Origin: Tupaia tana
Taxonomy: Eukaryota; Chordata; Mammalia; Scandentia; Tupaiidae
Assembly: GCA_026018925.1 (NCBI GenBank)
Contig: JAKSZU010000016.1
Coordinates: forward strand, 29,974,877-30,038,876
Reading direction: 5' to 3'
Length of the DNA: 64,000 nucleotides
The notes below the pieces were generated by a model, which was not told the DNA's origin, ran no database searches, and saw nothing but the letters and a program-made list of their open reading frames with translations. Shown here piece by piece: positions 32,593-44,150 of the stretch (positions are counted from its first letter, which is position 1; each line of letters opens with the position of its first letter). Both the position numbers and the translations under genes were made by a program.

Positions 32593-32775
32593 TATGGTCT
32601 AAATAATTTTGAATTATGAAAGCAAACAATTAAAGCCCACAAAAGAAAATGCAGGAAGGTATCTTTTATTAAATATGAATCTTATTTTTAAATAAGTGAT
32701 AAAGGGCAAAGCATAAAGGAAGAGAAAGCTCCTTTTGAATCCGTTAAAATTGAATTGTTAAAATCTGTTAAATGT

Positions 32776-32940
32776 GGAGGGGAGGGCAGGTGGTGTGGTG
32801 GTTGAAGTAATAGACTCCCGCATGGCTGGCTACTTTTTGAGTCCTGGACTTGACGCCTTGCTTTCTCACTTTCCCTTTCTCTCTCTCTGGTCAAATTTAA
32901 AAATGAATAAATAATAAAATAAAATAATTATTGAAAAAAA
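32776..32940 (+). mobile_element. SINE-B copy
   Basis: Head GGAGGGCAGGTGGTGTGG, GCCTTGCTTTCTCACTTTCC, end GGTCAAATTTAAAAATGAAT. Head slightly worn. Confidence 0.86.
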
Positions 32941-33219
32941 TTATAGAAGTAAATATGGATATGTAGGTCAGACAAAAATTTTGATTAAGAAAAGGTGAGA
33001 AAAATGGTTGTCATTATAATGGATATATAAAGAATGTCTCTAAATAAAACAAAGAAAACAAGTAATAATTTAGCATGTTAGCATTAGAAATTTTGAGAAG
33101 AAACCAGATTCTGCATGTATGTGGAAGAATGTCAATAGGATAGCCTAAAGACTAAATGTAAGGTATAAAATAGACAAGTCAAAGATTATTATGATTTTTT
33201 TTAACTGAGTAATTGAAAA

Positions 33220-33560
33220 TATAGAGTTCTTATGAATTGATTGAGAAGGGTTTTAGTGGAGCAAACGTATGGGAGATCAAGATTACAGGTTTGGACATGT
33301 CAAATTACAGATGTCTATTAAACATCTAAGAGGAGATGTCAAGTAGTAGGAAATATGAGTTGGAACAACAGTGAAGCTTTTGAGCCATACTTTTCCATCT
33401 GACAGTTGTTAAATGATTGATATTTAAAAACATGCAATGGAGGAGCTCACTAAAGGTGTAAGTGTATAGAGAGCAGAAACTAGAGTCACAGGCCAAGACT
33501 GAACATTGTCAAACTCCAACACTAAGAGGTTAAGGACAAGATCAAAAAATAGTAAATAAG
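33220..33560 (+). repeat. Ancient dispersed repeat (unnamed), part 1
   Basis: ACATCTAAGAGGAGATGTC and CAAACTCCAACACTAAGAGG look like a widespread ancient mammalian repeat I cannot name. Interrupted by the SINE at 33561. Confidence 0.4.
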
Positions 33561-33810
33561 AAGCCAGCAGATGGAGATGTGGTTAAGGCACTGGATTCCC
33601 ACATGGCCAACTGGGGTTCCAGTCCCAGAACCAGGGGCATGAAACTCATGGCGGGTACATGTATGCATGTATGCCCAAAAACCCAAGAGGAGAATGAAGA
33701 AGGAATTGCGGGATAGTCATCCTTCCTGGAAGGTGATTTCTCACTTTCCCTCTCACTGTCTCTCTCTTTCTCTCCAGTGAGCCTGTGCCCTATGGCAAAA
33801 ATAAAAAATA
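33561..33810 (+). mobile_element. SINE-A copy
   Basis: Head AGCCAGCAGATGGAGATGTG, B-box-like GGTTCCAGTCCC, CCCAAAAACCCAAGAGG, CCCTATGGCAAAAATAAAAA. Followed by an A-rich stretch to about 33850. Confidence 0.88.
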
Positions 33811-33850
33811 AAAAAATAGAGAGAAAAAAAATAGAGAAAAAAAAGAAAAA

Positions 33851-34240
33851 GTTAAAATAAAGCAAAGGAAACTGAGAAGAAAAAGAAGTAAGAGGGTAGC
33901 TTTCTAGAAGACAGTTTTCAAGAGCTTGACTAGGAAGAATGTCAGTTATGTTAAATGCTGCCACTTATCAAGGGGAAAAAAGTGAGAAATGACTCCTTAA
34001 TTTAGTAGCACGTGAATCATGATGATCCTAAGAGCACTTCTAATGTGGTAACAGTTGTGAAAATGGACAAAATGGGTTCAAGAGAGAATCAGGGAAGAGG
34101 AAATGAGATAGCAAGAGGGGAAAAAAACAAAACAAAAAAACAACCTTAGGAATTCTTCAAACGGAAAGGTAAACATGTCAAGAAGTAGAAGGAAATGAGA
34201 ATTTTTTGTTTATTTTTGGAGAAGTAGCTTTGTTTCTGCT
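33851..34240 (+). repeat. Ancient dispersed repeat (unnamed), part 2
   Basis: Continues the pre-SINE text: GTTATGTTAAATGCTGCCAC, then AACAGTTGTGAAAATGGAC. Non-coding. Confidence 0.4.
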
Positions 34241-34316
34241 TTTTAATGTGAGGAAATAGTACAGTTATATACTTTTAGTAATGATCTAGTAAATAGAAGA
34301 AAAATCCATGACTTAC

Positions 34317-34368
34317 AGGTATATTAGTCAAGGATCTCCAGAAAAACAGAATCAATATACAATATACT
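34317..34368. repeat. Fragment of ancient repeat terminus
   Basis: TATTAGTCAAGGATCTCCAG and following bases match the complement of the end of the repeat seen at 48543-48614 (family not named). Abuts a Tigger-like fragment. Confidence 0.45.
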
Positions 34369-34690
34369 TATGAAGTTATGACTTTCAGAAAATCCATGGT
34401 AAATTGGGAGTATTGTAAGTGAAAAATGCATTTAAAACAATAAACTATTAAGCATTATAGCTAGCCTAGACTACCTTTAACATGTTCATGTAACTTACAG
34501 TAGCCTACTGCTAGGCAGGATTATCTAATAGAAAGCCTAAAGTGTTAAATATCTCATGAAATTTACTGAATACTGTATTATTGACTGTATAAAAAAATGG
34601 ATTGCTGCTGCTGTCAAACATTGCAAGAGTATTGTACCTCATATACTAGTCCAGGAAAAGACCAAAATTCAAAAAATGACCCATTTAAAA
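34369..34690 (-). mobile_element. Tigger-type (pogo) DNA transposon fragment
   Basis: GACTTTCAGAAAATCCATGG, then AGCCTAGACTACCTTTAAC and AAGACCAAAATTCAAAA resemble antisense Tigger flanking sequence. Both termini are absent. Confidence 0.6.
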
Positions 34691-34784
34691 TGTAAGTAAG
34701 ATTATGTCACACCTTTCTTCAAAAACCTGCAGTGGTTTTCTACTACACTCAGAAAAAGTGCACCTGAATGCTATCTTAAAGAAA

Positions 34785-34815
34785 ATACACACACACACAT
34801 ACACACACACACAAA
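34785..34815. repeat. CA microsatellite
   Basis: (CA)n with one CATA interruption. Confidence 0.9.
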
Positions 34816-35004
34816 CGTTCACTGCAGTTACAATTATTATTTTTGCTTTGAAAAATTAATTTTCTCTTTAAGAAACTTATTTAATAAGTAAATATTTTTT
34901 CATATTTACTGTTGAAGTTATCATTTCCGGTTCATCATATACCTTTCTGTAGATTTAAATATCCCTCTGGTATCAGTTTCCTTTATTCTCCCCCCCAAGC
35001 CCCT

Positions 35005-35240
35005 AAAGGGCATGTGTGCTTGCCAGAGAGAGGAAAAAAAAAAAAAGGGGGAGATAAAAATCCTCCACGGGGAATGGTCATGGCACAATCTTTTTTCCTT
35101 TATCTCTCTCCCCATTCTGGATTCTGGGCAGGCATGCACATGCTCCTGGCCTGTTTTTGAAGATGCCTGGTTAGGAACTCTAAACATTTAGTCAGTCATG
35201 TGAGATCCAGCTGCCTTAACCACCACTCCACTGGCTGGCC
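35005..35240 (-). mobile_element. SINE-A copy (minus)
   Basis: AAAGGGCATGTGTGCTTGCC near the tail, head complement CACTGGCTGGCC. An A12G5 run replaces part of the GA stretch. Confidence 0.82.
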
Positions 35241-35399
35241 TAAGGAATTCCCTTAATAATTCTTATAATGTGGGTCTATTGTTGATTAATTCTTTCAGCC
35301 TTCCTATATCTAAAAAAGTTTCATTTCACCTTCATTTCTGAAAAACCATTTTCATTGCATATAGAATTCTAGGTTGATTACTTCTTTTAGTTTCTATGT

Positions 35400-35441
35400 T
35401 TTTCTATGCAAAAATGCATCATGACTTTTCTGATAACTCAA
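35400..35441. mobile_element. Half of a mariner-type MITE (family M1)
   Basis: TTTCTATGCAAAAATGCATC then ATGACTTTTCTGATAACTCAA matches one half of the 69-bp palindromic M1 element seen complete at 48960-49028. Confidence 0.65.
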
Positions 35442-35544
35442 TGCTTTAAATACATTTTCTAATTTTTTATTACTTGAATTATTTCAAAGAGAATTTGCTG
35501 TCATCTTTTACTTTTTAATGCAATGTTGCTGTTTTCTTTTACTG

Positions 35545-35546
<2 letters not shown>

Positions 35547-35589
<43 letters not shown>

Positions 35590-35835
35590 CCTAGAGAGCA
35601 CATGCAATTGCTGGAGAGAAACAGAGACACAGAGAAAGTGAGAAAGCATCCCTCCACTCTCCATTCCCCAGGGGAGATGGCCAAGCCACATTCCTTTCTC
35701 ATTCTCCTCTCACGATTTCTGGACACACACACATGTACCTTGCATATTTTACAAGATGCTGGGTCTGGAACTTGAACCACAGAGTCTGCCATATGGGATC
35801 CAGCTTCCTTAACCACCACACCTCTGGCTTGCCCC
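35547..35835 (-). mobile_element. SINE-A copy (minus) with 43-base poly(T)
   Basis: T-run at 35547-35589, then CTAGAGAGCACATGCAATTG and the head complement CCTCTGGCTTGCCCC. The body is diverged although the tail is long, so the tail has probably expanded. (TTTA)n follows at 35839-35861. Confidence 0.85.
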
Positions 35836-36056
35836 TGTTATTTATTTATTTATTTATTTAGTCCTGGCTATTACCCCCATTTCATAATTTGATTTTGATA
35901 TATTTTGCTGCAATTTTCTTCAGGTTTCTAGAGCTCAAGTTTTGTTAAACTTTGGATCTGTGTTTACACACATATATACACACTTTTTTTGGTCCATTCT
36001 ACTCCTCTTTTAAATCATCTATAGTTTCAAATATAGAGTCAGATAAAAATTTAGTA

Positions 36057-36530
36057 CAGACTGAGTATCCCTTATACAAAATGCTTAGGAATAGAAGTGC
36101 TGGATTTTGGAATATTTGCATATGCATCACAAGATATCTTGGGGTTAGGACCCAAGTCCAAATAAAAAATCCATTTATGTTTCATAAACACCTAACATGC
36201 ACAGCCTGGAAATAATTTTATGTAATATTTTTAACAATTTTGAGCATGAAACAAAGTTTGTGGCATCAAAGCATGACAAAGGAAAAGTGTCACTGTCTTA
36301 GCCACCCATGCAGTCAATCTGTGGTTTTTAGGCATCATCAGAGAGGCGGGGAGGGTCTTTTTTCTCTTGGGGTCTCTGAATAAACTGCGCATCGTGCACA
36401 ATTTTGACTGCAATTCATCATGTCAAGTTAGGTATGGAATTTCCTACTTATGACATGATGTCAGAGCTCAAGGTTTTGTATTTTGGAGCATTTTGTACTT
36501 TGACTTTTTGACTTAGGGATGTTCAAATTG
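36057..36530. mobile_element. Tigger7/MER44-like DNA transposon
   Basis: CAGACTGAGTATCCCTTA at the left and TTAGGGATGTTCAAATTG at the right form imperfect terminal inverted repeats, flanked by TA. The inner near-end text (GGAGCATTTTGTACTTTG) supports a Tigger7/MER44-type element, from memory. 474 bp, non-autonomous. Confidence 0.8.
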
Positions 36531-36534
36531 TAAA

Positions 36535-38060
36535 ACTATTTTAGTATCTTCTTCCCCGAGGTCCTCAGATCTCTAATAGCTTAATATATTGTGACATTTT
36601 TATTATACAAAATGGACTTCCTGATTACCAATTAATTCTTGAGTTCCACCACTGTTACCTCACCTCATGTCAAAATTTAGAATATTCTGAAGAAATATTC
36701 CATAAATACAATGACTATTTTGCTACTAATACCATTTCATGCAAACTTCTGTCATTAGCTGAAGATAATTTTAATATTGTATGCCTTTTAGCAACCTTTG
36801 CAAATGAGTAGGGAGCTCCTTGATATACAATAATTTAACTTACCATGAATAAAATAATCCTAAGAATAGGAAAAGTGGATAATCAGGTAGAAAGGATAAC
36901 TAGTAGAAGATATACACACGAGCAGAAAAACTTCTATTAATATAATACAGTCAAATACCTAGGTCCTTGTATAAGGAGGTCTCTGTGCAATATAACTGAA
37001 TTTTTCACTTGTCATGACAGATATCTAAAGGCAGAGAAGAGAAAATCCATTGACTTCTATTGTTCAAGTCTTTGTTTTCATTTGTGAATGGACTTTGGAG
37101 TGGGGCAGGGTCTAAGAATGTCCGGTAATGGTTTCTGGAAAAGGGATTGATGATCCTTTACCTTAAATGAAATTTCCTTGAGGGGCTTAAAAGTAGTTTT
37201 TATAGGTTCTGAATCCTCTGAAAAGTGTTCACTTAATTCCCCTGTGTTTTGTCTTCTTCTCTTTTATGACTTTATTAGCAACAAGAGTTCATTGAACCCA
37301 TCTTCTCTTAAAATAATAAGTACTCCCAAGTCTACTACATTATCTCCTGAATTGATGGGTCAATAGGAAGATACTGTTTTATTTTTTTTTTCCAGGTGAA
37401 CAGTGATATTTTCTCCTATTGAAAATGAACATGCTGTCATTGCTCACTCATTTTTTAAAAACATCATCACAAATTCTCAGATGATAATTCTTTACTTTTT
37501 TTCCCCTCAAGCTTATAATGAGTCTATAAAAGGTAGCCTTTTGACTCACATATGTACTTAGAAGCTAAATTATATCATAATCACACCATAATAAAACCTT
37601 ATAAGGAGCTCTCATGGGACGTTTGACTGAACTCTTAGGTCAGAGCTCTACATTTGCTGAATAATTATCTCATGTATTTAGATAGCATAATCAGTACTCA
37701 CGTATTCAAACCCATAGAAAAAATATATATTAAATGTGCTTTGTCTATGCCTTGGCCTCATGGAATTCTTCAGTATATTTAACTTAGTTCTATTTTTTTA
37801 TCCTCCAAATGACCAATGATTTCTGTTGTATGATAGCCTCCTATAATTTGAGGTCTGAGTATTTAGATGTGCTTTCTATGACTAACCAATGAACTATCTT
37901 ATAATTGTTCATTTTTTATTGCATTTAAATATATGTTGAAGAGTTTAGATATATTTTCTATATCTTGGCCACTCAGTACATTTTATAATTGCCCAATTTT
38001 GGCTTTACTTAATCTCAAAAGACTGGATTCTATCAGATTCATCAAAGTGCACTTATAGTA
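36535..38060. other. Repeat-poor, unassigned
   Basis: 1.5 kb without SINEs or recognised L1. No splice-flanked open frame or CpG-rich stretch. Confidence 0.4.
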
Positions 38061-38075
38061 CAGCATAGTGGTTTT

Positions 38076-38336
38076 TTTTTTCTTTCTTTCTTTGGAAATG
38101 TTTTTCTTATTGGGAGTGTGTGCTCGCCAGAAAGACAGAGAGAGACAGAAAGCGAGAAATCACCCTTCAGGAGGGATGGCCACGCCACAATCCCTTCTTC
38201 TCCATTCTCCTCTTGGGATCTTGGGCACGTACGCACACGTGCTCGGCGTGAGTTTAAGCCACCGGGTCCGGGACTAGAACTGCAGTTGACTACATGGGAG
38301 TCTAGCGACATAGCCATTACGCTAACTGCTGGTCCC
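38076..38336 (-). mobile_element. SINE-A copy (minus), TSD present
   Basis: CAGCATAGTGGTTTT (38061) and CAGCATAGTGTTTT (38337) flank it. Head complement AACTGCTGGTCC. CpG sites are well kept in the body. Confidence 0.93.
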
Positions 38337-38618
38337 CAGCATAGTGTTTTGAAGCTATCTGAGAATTACTTTATTTCTGTTTAGTATTGCCATTATTATT
38401 ACCATTTACTGATCAATAATTATGTACCTGATAAGGTAATACACACTTTATAATATTACCTCATTTATTTATAAAAGAAAGGATTTAGATATACTAGAAT
38501 TGACTAGATTGACAATTAGTCAATTGACAGATTAAAATCCAGTGCTCCTAGTGTAATATCGTACATTGCTTCTGGCCAGCCCTGATTCCATTACTCTGTT
38601 TTACAATAATACAGAACA

Positions 38619-38894
38619 TGGGAACCAGCAGTTAGCGTAATGGCTATGTCGCTGGACTCCCACGTAGTGGACCGCGGTTCGTGTCCTGGACCCGGTAGCT
38701 TAAAACTCACGTCGGCGCGTGTGCGTGCATGCCCAAGATCCCGAGAGAAGAATGGAGGAAAAGGGATTGAGGCGTGGCCATCCCCCGGGGGGTGATTTCT
38801 CGCTTTCTATCTTTCTGTCTCTCTCTGTCTGTCTGGCAAGTGCACGCGCCCTATAGCAAAAAAAAAACCTCTCCAAAAAAAAAAAAAAAAAAAC
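38619..38894 (+). mobile_element. SINE-A copy, young-looking
   Basis: Head GGGAACCAGCAGTTAGCG, CATCCCCCGGGGGG, CCCTATAGCAAAAAAAAAAC then poly(A). ACAATAATACAGAACAT/ACAATATAGAACAT flank. Confidence 0.93.
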
Positions 38895-38899
38895 AATAT

Positions 38900-39360
38900 A
38901 GAACATACAGAAGAAAATAAAAACTTTGATACTGTTTAATACATTTACCAACTTCTAAAGTCCTATGTCTAGAGAGATAAGTCGTCTCCTAAACCTGGAG
39001 TAAAGCTTGAGGAAATCTAGAGAATGAGATTGTGTAAAATTTTTCTTTTCTAATACTCACAAGCAAAATATTGGGCTCATATATTACACAATTATGATGA
39101 CTCACTATTTAGTGGGAGAAAAACTTTAGAAGACATTCGATTGTTATAACTGATTAAATGTGATTCATTTGAGCTAACCTGGTCCCCAAACATGTACAAA
39201 CAAATCTGGCAGCTTGCAGAAAGATTTCATGTCAAAGGATGTACCAGACAGGCATGGGAGTGAAAAGAAGAAAATTAATTAATCATAACATGCTTAGCAT
39301 GAGTAACATGAACATGTTATGGCAAAATTTTGTTTATAGTGTTGGAAGACAAAACCATAT
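38900..39360. other. Unassigned sequence
   Basis: No repeat or gene recognised. Confidence 0.35.
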
Positions 39361-39592
39361 TGGGGCAGGGAATCTTCTGTGGTGCAGTGGTAAAATACTA
39401 CATACTGTGAGGCTGATCCACATGAGAAAGTGTCTGGTTTGTGTATGGAGCCTCGCTAGTTATGCTGGGTGTATGACTTGCCCATGTTCTGAAGCTGGCT
39501 GGGGCTAGGGGTGAATCATGGCAAAATTCTGCAGGAGGTTCTATTTCTCTCTCACTCATGGAAGAAATAAATAAATAAACTTTTTTTTTAAA
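39361..39592 (+). mobile_element. SINE-C copy
   Basis: GGAATCTTCTGTGGTGCAGTGG head, GGTTTGTGTATGG in place of a B box, tail AAATAAATAAATAAAC. Old. Confidence 0.6.
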
Positions 39593-39639
39593 TGTATCAG
39601 GACAGACTTTTTTTAGGATTACTTATTTAATTTTTGTTT

Positions 39640-39658
39640 ATTTATTTTTGAGAGTTTT

Positions 39659-39689
<31 letters not shown>

Positions 39690-39924
39690 GCTATAAGGTG
39701 CGCTTACTTGCCAGAGAGACAGAGAGAGAGATAGAAAGTGAGAAATTACCTCCGTCGCCGGGGATGGCCACTCCATAATCCTCTCTTCCATTCTCCTCTC
39801 GTGATCCTGGGCATGCATGTACATGCACCCAGTGTTAATCCCAAACTGCCAGGTCTAGGACTTGAACTGCAGTCAACCACATGGCAGCCCAGTGCCTTAA
39901 CCATCAGGCTACCTGCTGGCCCCT
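39640..39924 (-). mobile_element. SINE-A copy (minus)
   Basis: T-rich tail, GCTATAAGGTGCGCTTACTTG and the head complement CTACCTGCTGGCCCC at 39924. First of two SINEs within one AGGACAGACTTT duplication (39599 and 40117). Confidence 0.88.
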
Positions 39925-39983
39925 TTAATTTTATTTATTATCATTATTATTATTTTAAAATTTGCTATAAGACACATATGCTC

Positions 39984-40025
<42 letters not shown>

Positions 40026-40114
40026 AAGTTGCCTGGTTCAGGACTTGAAAGGCAGAAATGCTGTCAGCTATGTGAGAGCTCAGCACCTTAACCACCATAC
40101 CACCTGCTGGCCCC
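39925..40114 (-). mobile_element. SINE-A copy (minus), body deleted, GA expansion
   Basis: TTTGCTATAAGACACATATG, (AG)n at 39989-40020, then GCAAGTTGCCTGGTTCAGG and CCACCTGCTGGCCCC. The middle of the body is missing, giving a SINE-B-like layout with a SINE-A tail. Confidence 0.82.
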
Positions 40115-40207
40115 ACAGGACAGACTTTGAATCAATAACTTTATGAAAAGTTTGTAACAGAGTCATGTCTTTGTCACTGTTTCCACCTGTTTGTTTCATA
40201 AGATGGA

Positions 40208-40223
40208 TCACATACATACACAC

Positions 40224-40258
<35 letters not shown>

Positions 40259-40259
40259 T
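40208..40259. repeat. CA microsatellite
   Basis: CATACATACACACCACACATA followed by (CA)n. Confidence 0.9.
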
Positions 40260-40429
40260 CATTAGGCAAGTAAATCTTACCTAGTGGTTATAAAAACAGT
40301 ATACAGGGAAATGTTTTTATGTATGTGTTATTGAAATTAAATCTTTTGAGAGAAAGTGGGAAAAAAAGAAAATGTTAGCAGACAGGAAATGCAGTGCAAA
40401 GACATTTAAATTTAAGTATAATCATTGCC

Positions 40430-41000
40430 AAAAAAATAAAAATCCTGTCATCCAGTACAATATGCATAAATCCTCCAACAAGTAGCAGAGAATGAAGAAT
40501 AGTTGCTTCTGGATCAATGCACAGTCATTTAGTGGGTCTATCAAGCTGACAGTGAGAGCACCAAGCCCGATACACATGAATGCCCGAGAAGAGTGCCTCT
40601 GGATGTCAGCCCTGTGTATGTCAATGAACAAAGTACAGGGGTATCAAAGCATGCTCACAAAGCACTGGTAAGCTCGTTTCTGCTACAATAACAGAACCAA
40701 AGGCTAACCACCATCTACTCTTCGAAACTTGGACTTTAATACTAGAGACCTTTCAGGCATTGACCCACACCTACTGGGCATGGTAGACAAAATAGCTGAG
40801 CTGACACACATGAGGGAGCTTGTATTGCATCTGAAAAAAAGCAACACTCATTCAAATGGTCACAATTATCTAATTTTTGGCTTGTTTTCGTGTACCTACT
40901 CTCTGCCAGTTTTCATGAATTTGTGATGATGGCCATTGAGCACCTAAATTGCCTAAGCTTTGAGCATTCTGTGGCACATTTAGTCATCCTTATAATGAAG
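40430..41000. other. Higher-complexity stretch, possible old retrocopy
   Basis: Less AT-rich and codon-like in texture: frames of 65 (plus, 40729-40926) and 69 codons (minus, 40631-40422). No protein family recognised with confidence, and stops interrupt both sides. No A-tail or TSD found. May be unique DNA. Confidence 0.25.
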
Positions 41001-41520
41001 CCCTTTGCAAGGTCAAGCTGCCCGCAGTGCTGATTTTTATACATATAAGCTAAATGCTTCAGGTTTAGTGATTTACAGAAAAACGTAAAATACCTATTTT
41101 ATGAAATTATTTCATTAACATACAGAAAACAAATTATGTATATTAATTTTTAAAAATTACCCGATAACAGCTAGTGGTATTAGGAAAACAGTTTATATGT
41201 TAAAGATAAGAAATACATGGTGTCTCCATCTTCCTATCATTCTTAGGTACTCAAATCTAACATGTTGTACTCCAAATCACAGATCAAGCATAGCATCCTG
41301 TTACCTTATAGTATTTAAATATATCCATTTATTCTGAAGATCAAACTGCTTCCTCTGAGCCATAACAAGTATGCATATAAAAAGGTGCTATGATGTTGTC
41401 CACCTGTAAGAAAATGAACATTATCCTTTTCCCCTAATTCAACCATTCCTCACTCCACTCCTCAGTTTAATGACTTCTCAGACTTATGAGCAGTTCTCTA
41501 GTGTGGGAAATCCCATTTCT
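41000..41520. other. Unassigned sequence
   Basis: AT-rich, no recognised repeat or gene. Confidence 0.35.
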
Positions 41521-41538
41521 CAGTTTTTGACTGTTTTT

Positions 41539-41816
41539 TTTTTGTTGTTGTTTTTGGGTTTTTTTTGAGAGGTTTTTGCTATAGGGCGCGTGCGCTCGCC
41601 AGACAGACAGAGAGAGACAGAGAGTCAGAAAGCAGGAAATCACCCCCCAAGGGGGATGGCCACGCCGCAATCCCTTCTCCTCCATTCTCCTCTCGGGATC
41701 TTGGGCACGCACTCACACACGCTTGACGTGAGTTTAAGCCACCGGGTCCAGGACTTGAACTGCGGTCGACTACGTGGGAGTCCAGCAACATAGCCATTAA
41801 GCTAACTGCTGGTCCC
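41539..41816 (-). mobile_element. SINE-A copy (minus), 17-bp TSD
   Basis: AGTTTTTGACTGTTTTT at 41522-41538 and 41817-41833. GAGAGGTTTTTGCTATAGGG, head complement CTGCTGGTCCC. Nearly consensus with many CpGs; one of the youngest copies. Confidence 0.96.
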
Positions 41817-42414
41817 AGTTTTTGACTGTTTTTCACAGTCAGTTAGTACTCCCTGTAATGCAGCATTGACATCATACAAGACTATACATTTATAAATTTG
41901 TACTTTAGTGTGCACCCACAGTAGTATGCAGAATAAATAAAAATGATTATGCTGGATTTATATTATTTGTGGTGGTATGTCTTGTCACTTTCAAGGTACT
42001 TTCTTTTTTTGTATAGATAGAATTAAATTATTCTAGTGTGGTGTCGAGTAATATCTTTTGAAAAATACATACTCTATGGCACCAAGACACACCTCAAAGC
42101 TCCTTGATTATTGACCGGTTCACCTACTGACCTAGTTGTAGGAAAATTAAACCAGTCATTAAGTGAGGAGGGCCTGTATTACCATAGTAATAGGTTAATT
42201 ATTTTCCCAAATGGCTTGTGATTGCCAACATTAAAGTGTTATTTGTACATCTACACTTTTGACCAACAAATATTCACACAATTTGGCAACCACCTTGGCA
42301 GTGTCAGGAATATACTAATGCCTAAAAATACCCCAGGATAAACACTCAGGTTATAGACAGTCTGGGAAATTGACATGGTTGTTTCTGTGTTAAAGCCACA
42401 TTTGGTTATATATA

Positions 42415-42498
42415 GGTGTGTGTGTGTGTGTGTGTGTGTGTCAAAAAAGTCATGACATTTTTCTGTGCAAAAATGCAACATGACTTTTCTGACAACCC
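42415..42498. mobile_element. Mariner-type MITE (M1) with TG repeat in its left arm
   Basis: Right arm CATGACTTTTCTGACAACCC mirrors the left TCAAAAAAGTCATG, but the left GGGTTG end is replaced by GG(TG)12 at 42415-42440. TA lies on both sides. A (CA)14 run follows outside the right end at 42503-42530. Confidence 0.8.
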
Positions 42499-42533
<35 letters not shown>

Positions 42534-42884
42534 GTATATCCTATAATAGTGGGATTTATGTAATCAGTTAAGATACATAAAACAAGTAAACTATTAAATA
42601 TTTATTAAAATTATTCTTATAAATACTATAGAAATTTAAAGGATATTTATGTCATTGTAAGTGAAAACAGCAGAATGTGAAATGTTATAGATACAATACC
42701 TATCCAATTTTTATGTATCCATTCTTTTTTTCTTTGAAACTATTACATAGACCCTGAATCTAGGCCACTTACTTGTGAATCTTGGGTCACATATTCAGTC
42801 TCTAGTTTCTTGGATGAATTATTACTCCTTCCTGTGCTTCGACCTCCTTGAAGTAAAAGTAAGCTAGTACTAAACAGTACAATA

Positions 42885-43024
42885 GGAGGGGACTTTGAAA
42901 AGTTCATGGAGAAATAGAATTATAGTACATATTTATTTTGGTGTAAAAAAATTTTTTAAAAAAATCCCATACATAGTTTTTATTCATGGTAGGCAATTTT
43001 CCATGAACTTTTTGAAGTCCCTCA
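42885..43024. mobile_element. Mariner-type MITE (family M2), complete
   Basis: TA, then GGAGGGGACTTTGAAAAGTTC; right end CCATGAACTTTTTGAAGTCC then CTCA and TA. 140 bp with terminal inverted repeats of about 28 bp. Resembles HSMAR2-type ends from memory. Non-coding. Confidence 0.8.
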
Positions 43025-43029
43025 TATAT

Positions 43030-44150
43030 TGTTATCAGTGTTAAATAAGATGATATCTATAAAGCACTTCATAAAATAACTGCCATAAAGCCAATATGTA
43101 ATGAATATTTATTACTACCCTTTTAGTAATGAGGAACATACAGCCATAAGAGTTGTTCTCCCATATCTCACTGAAATGCCGTAAGAGCAAATAAAAAGGA
43201 AGAGTGAGTATGAATTCTGAATGTGTCAAATGCATGTCTGTTACCCTCAGAATGGGTCTCATGGCTTTCATTCAGTAAATTTCCTTCCTCAGTCTGTACT
43301 GCTTGAGGAAAATAAGATTAGAAAAATGAATGAGATAGTATAATATATCTGAGCAAAATAACTGAGTCATGTCATTAAGACAAGACTTTGATTCCCATAT
43401 ATGCTTTACTTGTTTAATGCTTGTATCCAAGAGCTGAAACAAGATAGAAAGCACTATTAGTATTAACTCATACATAAAAGCCTGAAGGTGATAAACTCAC
43501 AATCGCCTCCCTGACTTTCTGAGTGTCCACTATAAGTGTATATAAATAGAACTTCTCCCTTTGAGGAGGCACATGGTTTTAAAGGTTAGTTAAGCATGAC
43601 AAAGAGGAAATATCTAAGTTTGGTTTGCTTCCAAGAGATGCCAATAAATCTCCACATCTGCTCTATTATCTCAATTGCACCAAGAAACATTCTCTCGATT
43701 AGTTAATTAACTTTAAGAACAAACCGAATTAGTTTAAAATGCAATTTAAACACAAGCCTATAAATTGTAATTAAAACTGCATGCTGTTGGTATAAATTTT
43801 GCAAAATATTTAAGGAGGGTGGATTTCAAAGGACATATAATTCATGGAAGACTGATAAACAGAGGCAAATGTATTCAAATGGTGGATTTTAAAAAAATGT
43901 TTTAATTAGTCCTTTAGTCACAATGATTTAGAAGTCTGGATAAGAAAAATAGTATCTACTCACTGTAACTGATCAGGTTGTGATTTCCTCTTCAATGTCT
44001 CAATGGTCAATAAAGTCTGTTTTTTCCAATAATAAACTGATTCAATGATTAATGCAAATAAAATATAAATGAAGAATTCAAAACTTAAAAACTACTAGCA
44101 AACATGGTTTACAAATTCCTACAAGGCTACTAATAATGTTTCCTCTAACA
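43030..44150. other. Repeat-poor interval with homeodomain-like motifs
   Basis: No SINE. The part 43690-43790 holds GATTAGTTAATTAAC, CGAATTAGTTT and TTGTAATTAAAAC, dense TAAT cores that can mark conserved enhancers. Function is inference. Confidence 0.35.

Noticed and set aside
34700..34785. Possible L2/L3 tail (CTGCAGTGGTTTTCTACTACAC)
   Set aside because: Similarity to an ancient mammalian repeat by eye only; too short and diverged to call.
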